Shown: positions 1-8,637 of the stretch, piece after piece
Position numbering within the stretch: position 1 is the first letter of the stretch
How the letters are laid out: the number at the start of each line of letters is the position of its first letter
Assembly (NCBI GenBank): GCA_963806935.1
Contig: CAWEAT010000002.1
Location: 1 to 64,000 of the forward strand
DNA length: 64,000 nt
From: Roseiarcus sp963806935
GTDB taxonomy: Bacteria > Pseudomonadota > Alphaproteobacteria > Rhizobiales > Beijerinckiaceae
Direction of reading: 5' to 3'
The notes under the pieces: generated by a model
What the model was told of the DNA's origin: nothing
Seen by the model: the letters and a program-made list of their open reading frames with translations, nothing else
The model's database searches: none
Position numbers and translations under genes: made by a program

Positions 1-42
1 GCAGACTGGGTCGCCGAAACGCTCGGCGGCCGCACCGCTTGA
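1..42 (+). CDS. 3' end of an unidentified gene
   Basis: Only the last 13 codons are inside the window: a frame reading ADWVAETLGGRTA and then TGA at 40-42. A ribosome-binding site for the next gene follows within 10-15 bases on the same strand, so this is probably the preceding gene of the aromatic-degradation operon. The fragment is too short to assign a family. Confidence 0.5.
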   Translation, partial: ADWVAETLGGRTA

Positions 43-63
43 TACGCCTTCAGGAGGATGACC

Positions 64-1018
64 ATGAACATCATCGGACCCGATGCGTTGGCCTTCGGCG
101 TCGACGACGTCGGCGCCTGCCGGGACTACCTGACCGCCTTCGGCCTCAAGCCGATCGACGTGGACGGTGGGGGCGGCTTCTTCGAGGCCCTCGACGGGAC
201 CGGCGTTCTCGTACGCCGCCGTGACGATCCGCGTTTGCCCGCGCCGATGGAGACTGCTTCGATGCTGCGCCAGACGATCTACGGGGTCGCCGATCAGGCG
301 ACGGTCAACGCGATCGGCGACGAACTCGCAAGGGACCGCCAGGTGGAGCGGCGCGACGACGGCTCCGTCGAGGCGAAGGACGACCACGGCTTCGCGCTCA
401 AGTTTCAGGTGACGAAGCGTCGTGTGCTCAAGATGGAGGGCGAGAAGGTCAACGCGCCGGGCTCGGCCCCGCAGCGCGGCCCGAACAGGATAGGCGTGTG
501 GGAGGACATGCCGGCGAAGCCGCGCACGCTTTCGCACGTCGTCTGCTTCGTGCCCGACATTCCGTCGGCGGAGGCCTTCTATGTGCAGCGCCTGGGCTTC
601 AAGATCACCGACCGTTTCAACGGAACCGGCCCGTTTCTGCGCCCCGCGGGCACGCAAGACCATCACACGCTCTTCTTCATCCAGACGCCGGTCCATATGA
701 AAGGCTGCGAGCACTTCGCCTTCCACATGGGGGGGCCGACGGAGCTGATGCTGGCCGGGACGCGCTTCATCAAGGCCGGCTATCAGTCCTTCTGGGGGCC
801 CGGGCGGCACAAGTTCGGCTCGAACTGGTTCTGGTACTTCAACAGTCCGCTCGGCTGCCATGTCGAATACGACGCCGACATGGACCAGCACGATGACGAA
901 TGGGCCCCGCGCGAAACGCCGATGAGCCCCGAGGCCGCGCAGGCGTTCCTGTTCGAGTTCCGCGAGCGGTGGGCGCCCGGGAGGTCCCCCTCCCGGAGCG
1001 AAAGGCGCGGGCCATTGA
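64..1018 (+). CDS. VOC-family extradiol-type ring-cleavage dioxygenase, 3' end frameshifted
   Basis: Two vicinal-oxygen-chelate domains of about 140 residues each, the build of 2,3-dihydroxybiphenyl 1,2-dioxygenase-like enzymes that cleave catechols next to the hydroxyls. The second domain keeps a plausible 2-His-1-Glu iron site: the His of LSHVVCFVPD, a His in DHHTLFF and the Glu of CHVEYDAD. The AGGAGG at 52-57 abuts an ATG at 58 but is well spaced for the ATG at 64, which I chose. The frame runs without a stop into the next gene. After about position 980 a one-base shift gives a natural end, GGPPPGAKGAGH, at TGA 1016-1018, just before the Rieske gene. The substrate is unknown; the operon suggests a hydroxylated aromatic or heteroaromatic acid. 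Confidence 0.7.
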
Positions 1019-1020
1019 AC

Positions 1021-1354
1021 GTGCGTCTCATTGGCCGGATGGACGACTTGCGGGACGGGGAGGCGCGCGCCTTCGGGCCATTCGAGCGACTCGCGCGCCA
1101 AGGCCTTCGTCGTCCGCAGGGCCGGCCGTCTCTACGCCTGGTGGGACGCCTGCCCGCACTATGGCGGAACGCCGATGGCGTGGCGGACGAACGCCTATCT
1201 CAACGCGGCGGGCGACCGCATCGTCTGCGCTTCCCACGGCGCCGAGTTCGAGATCGAGACCGGGCGCTGCGTCCACGGCGCTGCGCTCGGCCAGTCGCTC
1301 GAACCCGCGCCGATCGAGGTGACGGCGGACGGCGCGATCGTGCTGAGGTCGTAA
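1021..1354 (+). CDS. Rieske [2Fe-2S] ferredoxin, frameshifted
   Basis: Small Rieske protein of about 110 residues with both cluster motifs: CPH in DACPHYGGTP and CASH in VCASHGAEFE, separated by a spacer of about 20 residues. Such ferredoxins carry electrons to ring-hydroxylating oxygenases or replenish dioxygenase iron. The likely start is GTG 1021 (VRLIGRMDDLRDGEARAF), two bases after the VOC stop. The frame must change near 1080 to enter the frame holding the cluster residues, so the gene is split by one indel. No oxygenase alpha subunit is visible in the window. The FAD monooxygenase follows 18 bases downstream. Confidence 0.65.
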
Positions 1355-1372
1355 CAAGATCGGGAGGAACGC

Positions 1373-2501
1373 ATGTCGGCTCAGGGGCTGAAAATTCTCA
1401 TAGTCGGCGGCGGCTTTTCCGGCATGTCCGCGGCCATTCAGTTGAGAAAGGCCGGGGCGAGCGTGGATCTCGTCGAGATCGATCCCGGCTGGCGCTCGTA
1501 CGGCGCCGGCATCAGCGTTCTCGGCCCGACGCTGCGCGCGTTCAGGACGCTCGGAATCCTTGACGAATTCCTCAAGCGAGGCGCCGGCACGGATGGCGTC
1601 GACATCTTTTCCAGCTCGGGCCATCCGATCGGCAGTCTGCCGACGCCGCGGCTTGCCGGGCCGGATGTGCCCGGACAAGGCGCCATCATGCGACCAGCCC
1701 TCGCCGCCATTCTCGCGGAAGCGACCAAGGCGGCGGGAACGGCCGTGCGCCTCGGCGCAAGCTTCTCCGGACTCGAAACGCCGCCGATGGCGTGCGGGTG
1801 CGGCTCACCGACGGCTCAGAGGCCGACTACGACCTCGTCATCGGCGCCGACGGGCTTGGCTCCAAGACGAGGGCCACCGTGTTTCCGAATGCGCCGGCCC
1901 CTCGCTACATCGGCCAGTGTGTCTGGCGGGCCGTCATGCCTCGCCCGCCCGAGATCGTGCGGACCCGGTTCTGGATGGGCGACAAGGTGAAGGTTGGCGT
2001 CAATCCTGTGTCGCCTGCGAGATGTACATGTTCGTAACCGAGGATCGGCCGACGAACGAGCGGCTCGACCCAAGCCGGTTCGTCGAAATGCTGAAGGCGC
2101 TGCTCGTTCCGTTCAGCGATCCGGTCGTGAAAGCGATCCGCGATTCGCTCAGCGAAGGTTCGCGCATCGTCTATCGGCCTTTGGAGGCGCTGTTGCTGCC
2201 GCGGCCATGGTCGGTTGGGCGCGTGGTCCTCATCGGCGACGCCGTGCATGCGACGACGCCCCATCTCGCGTCCGGCGCCTGCATTGGAATCGAAGACGCC
2301 ATTGTTCTCTCGGAGGAGATCGATCGCGCGGCCGACATCGCCGTCGCGCTGAAGGCCTTCGAGGATCGGCGCTGGGAGCGCTGCCGCATGGTCGTGGAGA
2401 ATTCTCTGCGGCTCGCGGAGATCGAGATCACCGGCGGCGACCAGGCGGAGCATGCGGACATCATGCGCAAATCGATGATGGCGCTCGCCGCGCCGATCTG
2501 A
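1373..2501 (+). CDS. FAD-dependent aromatic monooxygenase, two frameshifts
   Basis: Class A flavoprotein hydroxylase of the salicylate/3-hydroxybenzoate/6-hydroxynicotinate hydroxylase type. The N-terminus has the dinucleotide-binding motif ILIVGGGFSGMSAA, the middle has the DG motif (DLVIGADGLGSKTR), and the C-terminal half has the FAD ribityl motif VVLIGDAVHATTPHLASG. ATG 1373 follows GGGAGGAACGC. The protein is spread over three frames, changing near 1780 and near 2010. Each half matches the family well, so I treat these as indels. Expected length is about 375 residues, normal for the family. It probably hydroxylates the aromatic ring before cleavage. A substrate cannot be named. Confidence 0.7.
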
Positions 2502-2521
2502 ACAAGCGGAGGAGACGCACA

Positions 2522-3691
2522 ATGCGGACAAGCACCGAGAGTTGGCCTGGACGCATCGCGCTGATGTTGGCGCATTGCGCCGGCATGGTCGACCTTGTCG
2601 CCCTGCCGGTGTGGGTCGGCGCGCTGATCGCGCAATATCATTTCACCCCGCCGCAGGCCGGCGGCCTCGCGACGCTGTTTCTGGTCGGCGCGGTGCTCAG
2701 CAGCCTCTTCTTCGCGCCGCGCTTCAATCGAATCGATTCCCGCACCGCGGCGATTGCCGGTTTCGGCGCCGCCTGTCTGGCCTTCCTGGGCGCGGCTTTC
2801 GTCTCCGACTTCGCCGCGCTGGCGGCGCTTCACTTTGTCGCCGGCGCCTCCGTCGGATGCGCGCTCAGCTTCACCCACGGCACGATTGCCCGCAGCGCCA
2901 ATCCCCATCGGCTGTTCGCCATCGTCGGCATGGCGCTCGGCGTGTTCGCTATCGTGTTCCTTGGCACGACGCCCAATCTTATTGCCGCGTTCGGCGGTCC
3001 TGCGCTGTTCCGGACCTTCTCGGTCATCATGGTCGTCGCCGCGATCGCCGCTCTCGTCTCGTTCCCGACCGCGACAGCGCGCGGCGACGAGGACCTCATC
3101 GACGAAGTCACGCACCTGCGTCCAGCCGTGTGGTTTGGCGTCGCTGGGATCAGCTGCATGGCGCTCACGCAGGCGATGATGTTCAGCTTCCTGGAGCGGA
3201 TCGGCATCGACCGCGGTTTTGGCAGGGAAGCGGTCACGGGCGTTCTGATCGCGCTCGGCTTCGTCAACCTCTTTCCCGCGCCGCTTGCCGCATTTCTCGA
3301 AAATCGCGTCTCGCCGCGCGCCGTACTTTTCGTGGGGCCGATCTGCCAGGCCCTGATCGCCCTCGCAATTTCCTTCAGCGGCGGCTTTTTTGCCTACGCC
3401 GCGCCAGCGGTCTTCTTCGCCGCGGTCATGATCTTTACCCACACCTTCGCCTTCGGGGTTCTGGCGAAGCTCGACCCGACGGCGCGCGCTCTCGCCGGCA
3501 CCCCGGCGATGCTGATGATCGGGGCGGCGATTGGCCCGATCCTCGGCGGCGTCCTCGTGCAGGGTTTCGGCTACGGCAGCCTCGGCGTGGCCGCCGTCGT
3601 CATCGCGGCGGTCGCCGTTTTCCTGTTCTCGAACGTCCACGCGCCGCATGCCCCCATCCTCAACGCGCGCGACCAGCGCAAGGCGGCGTGA
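2522..3691 (+). CDS. MFS transporter
   Basis: Intact 389-residue integral membrane protein with about 12 hydrophobic segments, typical of the major facilitator superfamily. It has no long soluble domain. ATG 2522 follows a GGAGGAGACG ribosome site 20 bases after the monooxygenase stop, and the cupin gene follows three bases downstream, so it is co-transcribed. By context it probably imports the aromatic substrate of this operon or exports an intermediate. Sequence alone does not give the specificity. Confidence 0.75.
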   Translation: MRTSTESWPGRIALMLAHCAGMVDLVALPVWVGALIAQYHFTPPQAGGLATLFLVGAVLSSLFFAPRFNRIDSRTAAIAGFGAACLAFLGAAFVSDFAALAALHFVAGASVGCALSFTHGTIARSANPHRLFAIVGMALGVFAIVFLGTTPNLIAAFGGPALFRTFSVIMVVAAIAALVSFPTATARGDEDLIDEVTHLRPAVWFGVAGISCMALTQAMMFSFLERIGIDRGFGREAVTGVLIALGFVNLFPAPLAAFLENRVSPRAVLFVGPICQALIALAISFSGGFFAYAAPAVFFAAVMIFTHTFAFGVLAKLDPTARALAGTPAMLMIGAAIGPILGGVLVQGFGYGSLGVAAVVIAAVAVFLFSNVHAPHAPILNARDQRKAA

Positions 3692-3694
3692 TCG

Positions 3695-4286
3695 ATGAGC
3701 AGGGAACAGGCTTTCCCGGCGATTCGGCGGGTCGTCACCGCGCATGACGCGAACGGGCGAGCCGTGATCGGTTCCGACGGGCCGCTCGCGACAGTCGTCG
3801 AACTCAGCGCGATCCCCGGCACCGTCTTCCACGAGGTCTGGAGCACCGAGGCGAGCCCCGCCCCGGTCGGGAACGGGCCGGACCCCTCGCTCGGTCCGAT
3901 CAAGCTGGCGCCGCCGCGGGGCGGAACGCGGATCCGCTTCGTCGACATTCCGCCTGACACCGAAGACTTCCTCAAGCGCGGCGCCGAGCGGATGCACGCC
4001 GCCTTCACCGAGATCGGCGAGACGCATGCCTCGACCGTCAAGACCGATTCTCCGCACCCCCTGATGCATCGCACCGAGTTCGGTCGACTACGGCGTCGTG
4101 ATCTCGGGCGAAATGACGCTGATTCTGGACAAGGGCGAGACGCTTTTGCGGGAGGGGGATGTCGTCATCCAGCGCGGGACCAATCACGCGTGGGCGAACC
4201 GGTCCGGCAAGCCGTGCCGGATGCTGTTCATCCTCGTCGATGGCCGCTTCGAGCCAGGGATTCCAGGCGCCAGGGAGGATTCATGA
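3695..4286 (+). CDS. Cupin-domain protein, frameshifted
   Basis: Small cupin of about 197 residues. The C-terminal half holds the barrel motifs (GVVISGEMTLILDKGE, then GDVVIQRGTNHAWAN with the metal-site His). Proteins of this type sit in many aromatic-acid operons and may be dioxygenases, isomerases or binding proteins. The frame changes between about 4078 and 4095, so that HRTE continues as SVDYGVVISG, which is consistent with a one-base insertion. The stop overlaps the next start as ATGA (4283-4286), indicating translational coupling with the hydrolase gene. Confidence 0.65.
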
Positions 4287-5267
4287 AGTTCGCCACCTAC
4301 GACGACGGTTCGACCGACGGGCGAACTCGTCGTCGTTTCCGCAGATCGAGCGCGCGCCGTCGACGCCTCGGCGATCGCCTCGAGCCTGCTCGACGCGCTT
4401 CAACGCTGGCGCGAGGTGGAAGCGCCGCTGAAGCGCCTATCCGAGGACCTCGACGCCAACCGGGCGCCGAGCGCCGTCGCGTTCGAGCCGAAGCTCTGCC
4501 TTGCGCCGTTGCCGCGCGCGCCACAATGGTGCGACGGCTCGGCCTTTCTCAATCATGGCCGACTGATGGACCTCGCTTTCAACAAGCCGCCGATTCCGGA
4601 CTTCGATACGATCCCGGTCATGTATCAGGGCGCGAGCGACGACTTTCTGGGACCATGCGCGGACGTCCCGTTCGTCAGCGAGGCGGACGGGATCGACTTC
4701 GAGGGCGAGTTCGGCGTGATCGTCGACGAGGTTCCGATGGGGACGTCCGCGCAAGCCGCGGCGGATTGCATCCGTCTCATCGTTCAGATCAATGACTGGA
4801 GCCTGCGCGCGATCGGCGCCTACGAAATGCCGCGGGGCTTCGGCTTCCTGCAGGCCAAACCCTCGACCAGCTTCGCGCCGGTCGCCGTGACGCCCGAGGA
4901 ATTGGGGCCCGCCTGGCGCGACGACCGCGTCGCCATGAGCTTGCATGTCGCGCGAAACGGCGAACGGATCGGCTCGGCCTCCGGAGCCGAGATGGCGTTC
5001 TCGTTTCCGGAGCTGATCGCGCACGCGGCGCGCACGCGCCGCCTGCGGGCAGGAACGATCATCGGGTCGGGAACGGTCTCGAACGCCGACCGGGCCGCGG
5101 GATCGAGCTGCCTCGCAGAGAAGCGCGTGATCGAAAAACTGGACCTCGGCGAGGCGCGGACGCCGTTCCTCAAGTTCGGCGATCGGGTCGAGATGGAGGC
5201 GCGCTTCGCCGATGGGCGCGCCGGACCGTTCGGGCGGATCGACCAGAAGGTCGTCGGGCCGCGGTGA
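4283..5267 (+). CDS. Fumarylacetoacetate hydrolase (FAH) family protein, frameshifted near its 5' end
   Basis: C-C bond hydrolase or decarboxylase of the FAH superfamily, which acts on ring-cleavage products such as fumarylacetoacetate, fumarylpyruvate or 2-hydroxymuconate derivatives. It has the conserved acidic metal-binding segment (DFEGEFGVIVD), a central LIVQINDWSLR, and the Gly-rich end region RAGTIIGSGTVSN. ATG 4283 gives MKFATYDDGSTDG; a one-base shift near 4320 is then needed to continue as ELVVVSADRARAVDASA into the long frame ending at TGA 5267. Rebuilt length is about 327 residues. It overlaps the cupin gene by four bases. Confidence 0.75.
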
Positions 5268-5268
5268 C

Positions 5269-5417
5269 GCAGGCTATTTCGACGCGGTTGGGGATGGCGG
5301 AAGATCGAAGCGCAGTTTGGCCGCTTTCCCGAACTTTCAACCGCGGCGGACGAGGCTCTCGGCTTCGCCGACGACGGATTGCCAATCACGCTGATCAAGG
5401 AGGCCCTGGCGTCATGA
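5269..5417 (+). pseudogene. C-terminal remnant of an unidentified catabolic gene
   Basis: Between the FAH stop and the cyclase start is a frame encoding KIEAQFGRFPELSTAADEAL and then about 18 more residues, ending at TGA 5415-5417. That stop overlaps the cyclase ATG at 5414 as ATGA. Upstream, in a second frame, the piece DAGYFDAVGDG joins it after a one-base shift. It looks like the last 48 or so residues of a real gene whose body is missing, either deleted or collapsed in assembly. I do not recognise the family; a short-chain dehydrogenase or isomerase C-terminus is only a guess. Confidence 0.4.
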
Positions 5418-6205
5418 CCGTCGCTTTCCCGAAATTCCGGCTGCTCGACCTATCCGTCGCCCTCGCCAACAACCCGCATACCGATCCGCCGGGCCTGGGG
5501 CCTGAGATCGAATATGCCGATCACAAGCAGGGTCTCCCGGAAATGCTGCGCATGTTTCCGGGACTGAAGGCCGACGATCTTCCCGACGGCGAGGCCTGGG
5601 GCGTCGAGCGCCTGCGCGTCACTGCGCACAACGGCACGCATATCGACGCGCCGTGGCACTACGCCTCGACCCAGGACGGCGGCAGGCCGGCCATGACGAT
5701 AGAAAAGTTGCCTCTCGAATGGTGCTTCCAGCCGGGCGTCAAGCTCGACTTCCGAAGTCTGCCGAACGGCTATGTCGCAACGGCCAAAGACGTCGAGGCC
5801 GAGCTCGACCGTATCGGTCATGCTCTCAAGCCCCTCGAAATCGTCGTCGTCAATACAGCCGCGGGCGCGAAGTACGGGCAGCCGGGCTACATCGACGCCG
5901 GGTGCGGCATGGGCCGCGAGGCGACTCTCTATCTCCTCGAGCGCGGCGTCCGGGTGGTCGGCACCGACGCCTGGAGCTGGGACGCGCCGTTCTCGTTCAC
6001 CCGCAAGCGGTTTGCCGAGAGCGGCGACGCCAGGATCATCTGGGAGGGCCATAAGGCCGGCCGCGACATCGGCTACGGGCAAATGGAGAAGCTCGCCAAC
6101 CTCGACAGGCTTCCCGCTGACGGTTTCTGGATCTCCTGCTTCCCTTACAAGATCGAGAACGGCTCGGCCGGCTTTATCCGCGCCGTCGCATTCCTGGAGC
6201 CGTAG
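5414..6205 (+). CDS. Cyclase-family (kynurenine formamidase-like) metal-dependent hydrolase
   Basis: 263-residue protein of the putative cyclase family (Pfam Cyclase), relatives of kynurenine formamidase and isatin hydrolase that hydrolyse amides or lactams. The signature HNGTHIDAPWHY (the HxGTHxDxPxH metal-binding motif) lies about 75 residues from the start. The chosen start MTVAFPKFRLLDLS overlaps the preceding stop as ATGA and follows AAGGAGG. The upstream extension of the frame is not protein-like. An amide- or lactam-cleaving step would fit a pathway for an N-containing aromatic, but that is inference. Confidence 0.75.
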   Translation: MTVAFPKFRLLDLSVALANNPHTDPPGLGPEIEYADHKQGLPEMLRMFPGLKADDLPDGEAWGVERLRVTAHNGTHIDAPWHYASTQDGGRPAMTIEKLPLEWCFQPGVKLDFRSLPNGYVATAKDVEAELDRIGHALKPLEIVVVNTAAGAKYGQPGYIDAGCGMGREATLYLLERGVRVVGTDAWSWDAPFSFTRKRFAESGDARIIWEGHKAGRDIGYGQMEKLANLDRLPADGFWISCFPYKIENGSAGFIRAVAFLEP

Positions 6206-6357
6206 ACCGTCCTTTTCCGAACAGCCACCGGCCTGATTTCCGAGCGATCCGGACGTGATCGCCGCTCTCTTCGCGTTGTAGCTCGCCTACGAGGGCAATA
6301 GCGGATGTGCTGCAGCCGGCTCAAGGCGCAGGCGCTCGAGGCGCCAGTCCTCTGGCC

Positions 6358-7341
6358 TTAGGGCCCGAGGCCGTTTTGCGCCGCGATGATTTTGTCGATC
6401 AGGCGATCCTCATCTGATTCGGGCGGCGCTGGCGTTTTCAGCCGCTCTTTCGCATGGGCGATCGAGTCGTGAAGGATCTCGTCGATATCCTGCGAGGCCT
6501 CGAAGGCGCCCGCGACACGCTGCACCTTGGAGTTGTCGAAGAGGGCCGACCAGGTCTTGTCGCCGAGCAGCGGGCCTGCCCATTCCTTGTTGAAGCGCAC
6601 GAGCGTCTCCGTGGGGACATGAGCGTGGATCGCCTGAACTCCAAGCCCCCGCGCAATCGCTTCGTGGATCTGATTCCACGTGAAGCCGCGATCCGTCGTG
6701 ATGTGGAAATCGTCGTTCAATGCGGCCGAATTGCCTAGCAATCGCGTGAACGGCGTTGCGACGTCCACGGAGCGCGTCAGCGTCCACAGGTTCGAGCCGT
6801 CGCCAGCGACGATCACCGGCTTCCCCGCGATCATTCTGCGGAGGGCCGCATCGGGGTCGCCAACCTGGATCGGCATCCCGGTGCGAACCGTATGGCTTGG
6901 ACGCACGATGGTGTAGGCGAGCCTGTTCTGACCGCGCAGCAATTGCTCGCAGGCGATCTTGTCGCGGCTATACTGCCAGTATTGGTTCTCTAGCCTCGTC
7001 CGTTCGTTCATCATGTAGTGACGGACTGGCTTTTCATAAGCCGAGGCCGAGGAAATGAAGACATATTGCCCGGTTTTGCCGGTGAACGTCGTGAGGTCAC
7101 GCTTCATCTGGTCGGGCGTGTACAGGCGAAACTGGGCAACGACGTCGAAAAGCTTGTCGCCGAGTTCGCCATAGGCGGCGGAGGTCATGTCGCCGACCAG
7201 CGTTTTGACCCCCTTGGGCAAATCGACGGCGGTCTTGTTCCGATTCAGAATTGTCACGTCATGGCCGGCTGCCAGCGAGGCCTCGACGCAGGGCAATGAG
7301 ATTTGTCCGGTGCCGCCGATATAGAGCACGCTCAGCGCCAT
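6358..7341 (-). CDS. NAD-dependent epimerase/dehydratase (extended SDR)
   Basis: Intact 327-residue Rossmann protein. The N-terminus VLYIGGTGQISLPCVEASL is the glycine-rich NAD-binding motif. A SSASAYEKP segment and a later Tyr/Lys region (YWQYSRDKIACEQLL) provide the SDR catalytic Ser-Tyr-Lys. Relatives include sugar-nucleotide epimerases and the chloroplast stem-loop-binding-like group. A possible operator with a TATAGAATTC core lies 30-60 bases upstream (7366-7404) and resembles one in front of the nearby GntR regulator, which suggests membership of the same sugar-acid regulon (inference). Confidence 0.75.
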   Translation of the reverse strand: MALSVLYIGGTGQISLPCVEASLAAGHDVTILNRNKTAVDLPKGVKTLVGDMTSAAYGELGDKLFDVVAQFRLYTPDQMKRDLTTFTGKTGQYVFISSASAYEKPVRHYMMNERTRLENQYWQYSRDKIACEQLLRGQNRLAYTIVRPSHTVRTGMPIQVGDPDAALRRMIAGKPVIVAGDGSNLWTLTRSVDVATPFTRLLGNSAALNDDFHITTDRGFTWNQIHEAIARGLGVQAIHAHVPTETLVRFNKEWAGPLLGDKTWSALFDNSKVQRVAGAFEASQDIDEILHDSIAHAKERLKTPAPPESDEDRLIDKIIAAQNGLGP

Positions 7342-7365
7342 GGGGATGGGTTCCTCTCTCGTATT

Positions 7366-7404
7366 CTGATTATATAGAATTCTGTCGCCACATTATACAA
7401 TTTG
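7366..7404. promoter_or_regulatory. Candidate GntR operator region upstream of the epimerase gene
   Basis: AT-rich stretch in otherwise GC-rich DNA, containing TATATAGAATTCTG and, about 10 bases further, ATTATACAAT. It shares AATTCTATA (as reverse complement) with the stretch at 8561-8580 between the GntR gene and the dehydratase gene. FCD-type GntR regulators commonly bind short AT-rich palindromes of this kind. Binding is inferred only. Confidence 0.35.
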
Positions 7405-7755
7405 GTTGGGAAGCGCAAAGGGGCTTGCGACATACCGGGGCGATCCGGTTTGGGTTTTCTTGGCTTCGGGGCTGTTTCAGGCCGAAGGAACCGCCCGCGC
7501 GGGTTGCATTATCTTGGATAAGCTTGGATTCTCTCGTCCGAATCGTGACTTTTCAATGGGTTGCGCACCGCGAAGCCGGAGACAATTTTTTCCCGCGCCT
7601 GGCATCGCGTGCGGGGCGCGGAACGGCGACCCACGGATTGGGCGCGGGAGGAGTCAGAATTGGTCATGGCGGGCAGACTAAGCTGAATTCTGATTTTCTG
7701 CAAGGATTTGTTCTCCCCCAACCATTCCCTTCGCCTCAAACCAAAGGCAAAGGCT
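7405..7755. other. Intergenic stretch with no recognisable gene
   Basis: About 350 bases between the candidate operator and the 3' end of the GntR gene. Open frames exist on both strands, but none shows a domain, a plausible ribosome site and codon usage together. I see no tRNA, repeat or clear terminator. Confidence 0.4.
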
Positions 7756-8500
7756 CTATGGCCGGGTCGCAGAATCAGCTGTCGCCTTGCTTGCGACGCG
7801 ACTGGGGGCGGATCCGGCAAGCTTCCCCTCGCGGATCCCATTCGTCCGCGCCTGCCGCATCAGGGTGAGCAGGTCTTCGCCCGCGCCGCGGACGTGGGCT
7901 ATAGCGACCTGGGCCGCCGCCTCGGGCTCGCCCGCGGCAATCGCTTCGACCAGCTCGCGGTGCTGGGCGACGCGCTGGCGCAGGCGCGACAGCGTGACCG
8001 GCAGCTTTGCGCGCGTCGCTTTGATGATGCCGGCATAGCGATCCATCGCCTCAATGGCCGGAACGTTGAACTCGCCCTCGAGGATAATGGCGTGGAAATC
8101 CCGATTGGCCGCTTCTAGCGCCTCGAAGTCGCTCGGGGTGATCCGCAGCCACGTCGCCGAATGCCACGGAAGCCGCTCGCAGGCGGTCCAGATCGCGGGG
8201 CGTCGCCCGTTGACAAAAGCGTCGCACGAAAATGGGCTCGATCGCCTCGCGAATCTCGAAAATGTTGCGGACGAAATCGTCGTCGACGCCGCGCACCCGG
8301 GCGCCCTGATGGGGACTGGCGACGACGAAGCCCTCGCCCTGCAGTCGCCAAAGGGCCTCCCGGACCGGATTGGCGCTCACCCCATAGCGCGCGGCAAGCT
8401 CTTCCGTCTTCAGCCACGCGCCGGGTTCGAGAACCCCCGCCACGATATCTCGTCGAAGATCGCCGGTGACGCGATGGGAAAGGCTGGAGTTTTTGGACAT
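7756..8500 (-). CDS. GntR-family transcriptional regulator (FadR/FCD subfamily), frameshifted
   Basis: The N-terminal winged helix-turn-helix is clear: LKTEELAARYGVSANPVREALWRLQGEGFV at roughly residues 30-58. An all-helical FCD effector domain follows (DDDFVRNIFEIREAIEPIFVRR, later ANRDFHAIILEGEFNVPAIE). The frame changes near 8130: the first frame drifts into RLRGARSGQSG while another continues as DFEALEAANRDFHAI. One indel therefore splits a regulator of about 245 residues. It is divergent from the enolase-superfamily gene and probably controls it and the epimerase in response to a sugar acid. Confidence 0.7.
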
Positions 8501-8560
8501 TAGCCTCGCCAGAAAGGGTTGTTCACAGGCTGCTACGCGGCAGCTCGTGTCAAGGGAGGA

Positions 8561-8580
8561 AAAATTCTATAGATTTTTAT
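8561..8580. promoter_or_regulatory. Candidate GntR operator in the divergent promoter
   Basis: An AT-rich imperfect palindrome centred on TCTATAGA (8566-8573) sits midway between the GntR start (8500) and the dehydratase start (8638). Its AATTCTATA core recurs inverted upstream of the epimerase gene. Position and symmetry suggest autoregulation and control of the dehydratase. This is not proven by sequence. Confidence 0.4.
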
Positions 8581-8637
8581 CCTACTTCTATGCATTGTAG
8601 CGGAAGCCGAGAGGCGGAGGAAGCCGAGGACGACCGC

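Noticed and set aside
58..1563. Continuous 501-codon frame as one protein
   Set aside because: After about codon 310 it loses family similarity and reads Arg-rich out-of-frame sequence over the Rieske and monooxygenase genes. It is a frameshift read-through.
2171..4069. 632-codon minus-strand frame
   Set aside because: It is antisense to the monooxygenase, MFS and cupin genes and has Arg/Asp-rich composition typical of shadow frames in GC-rich DNA.
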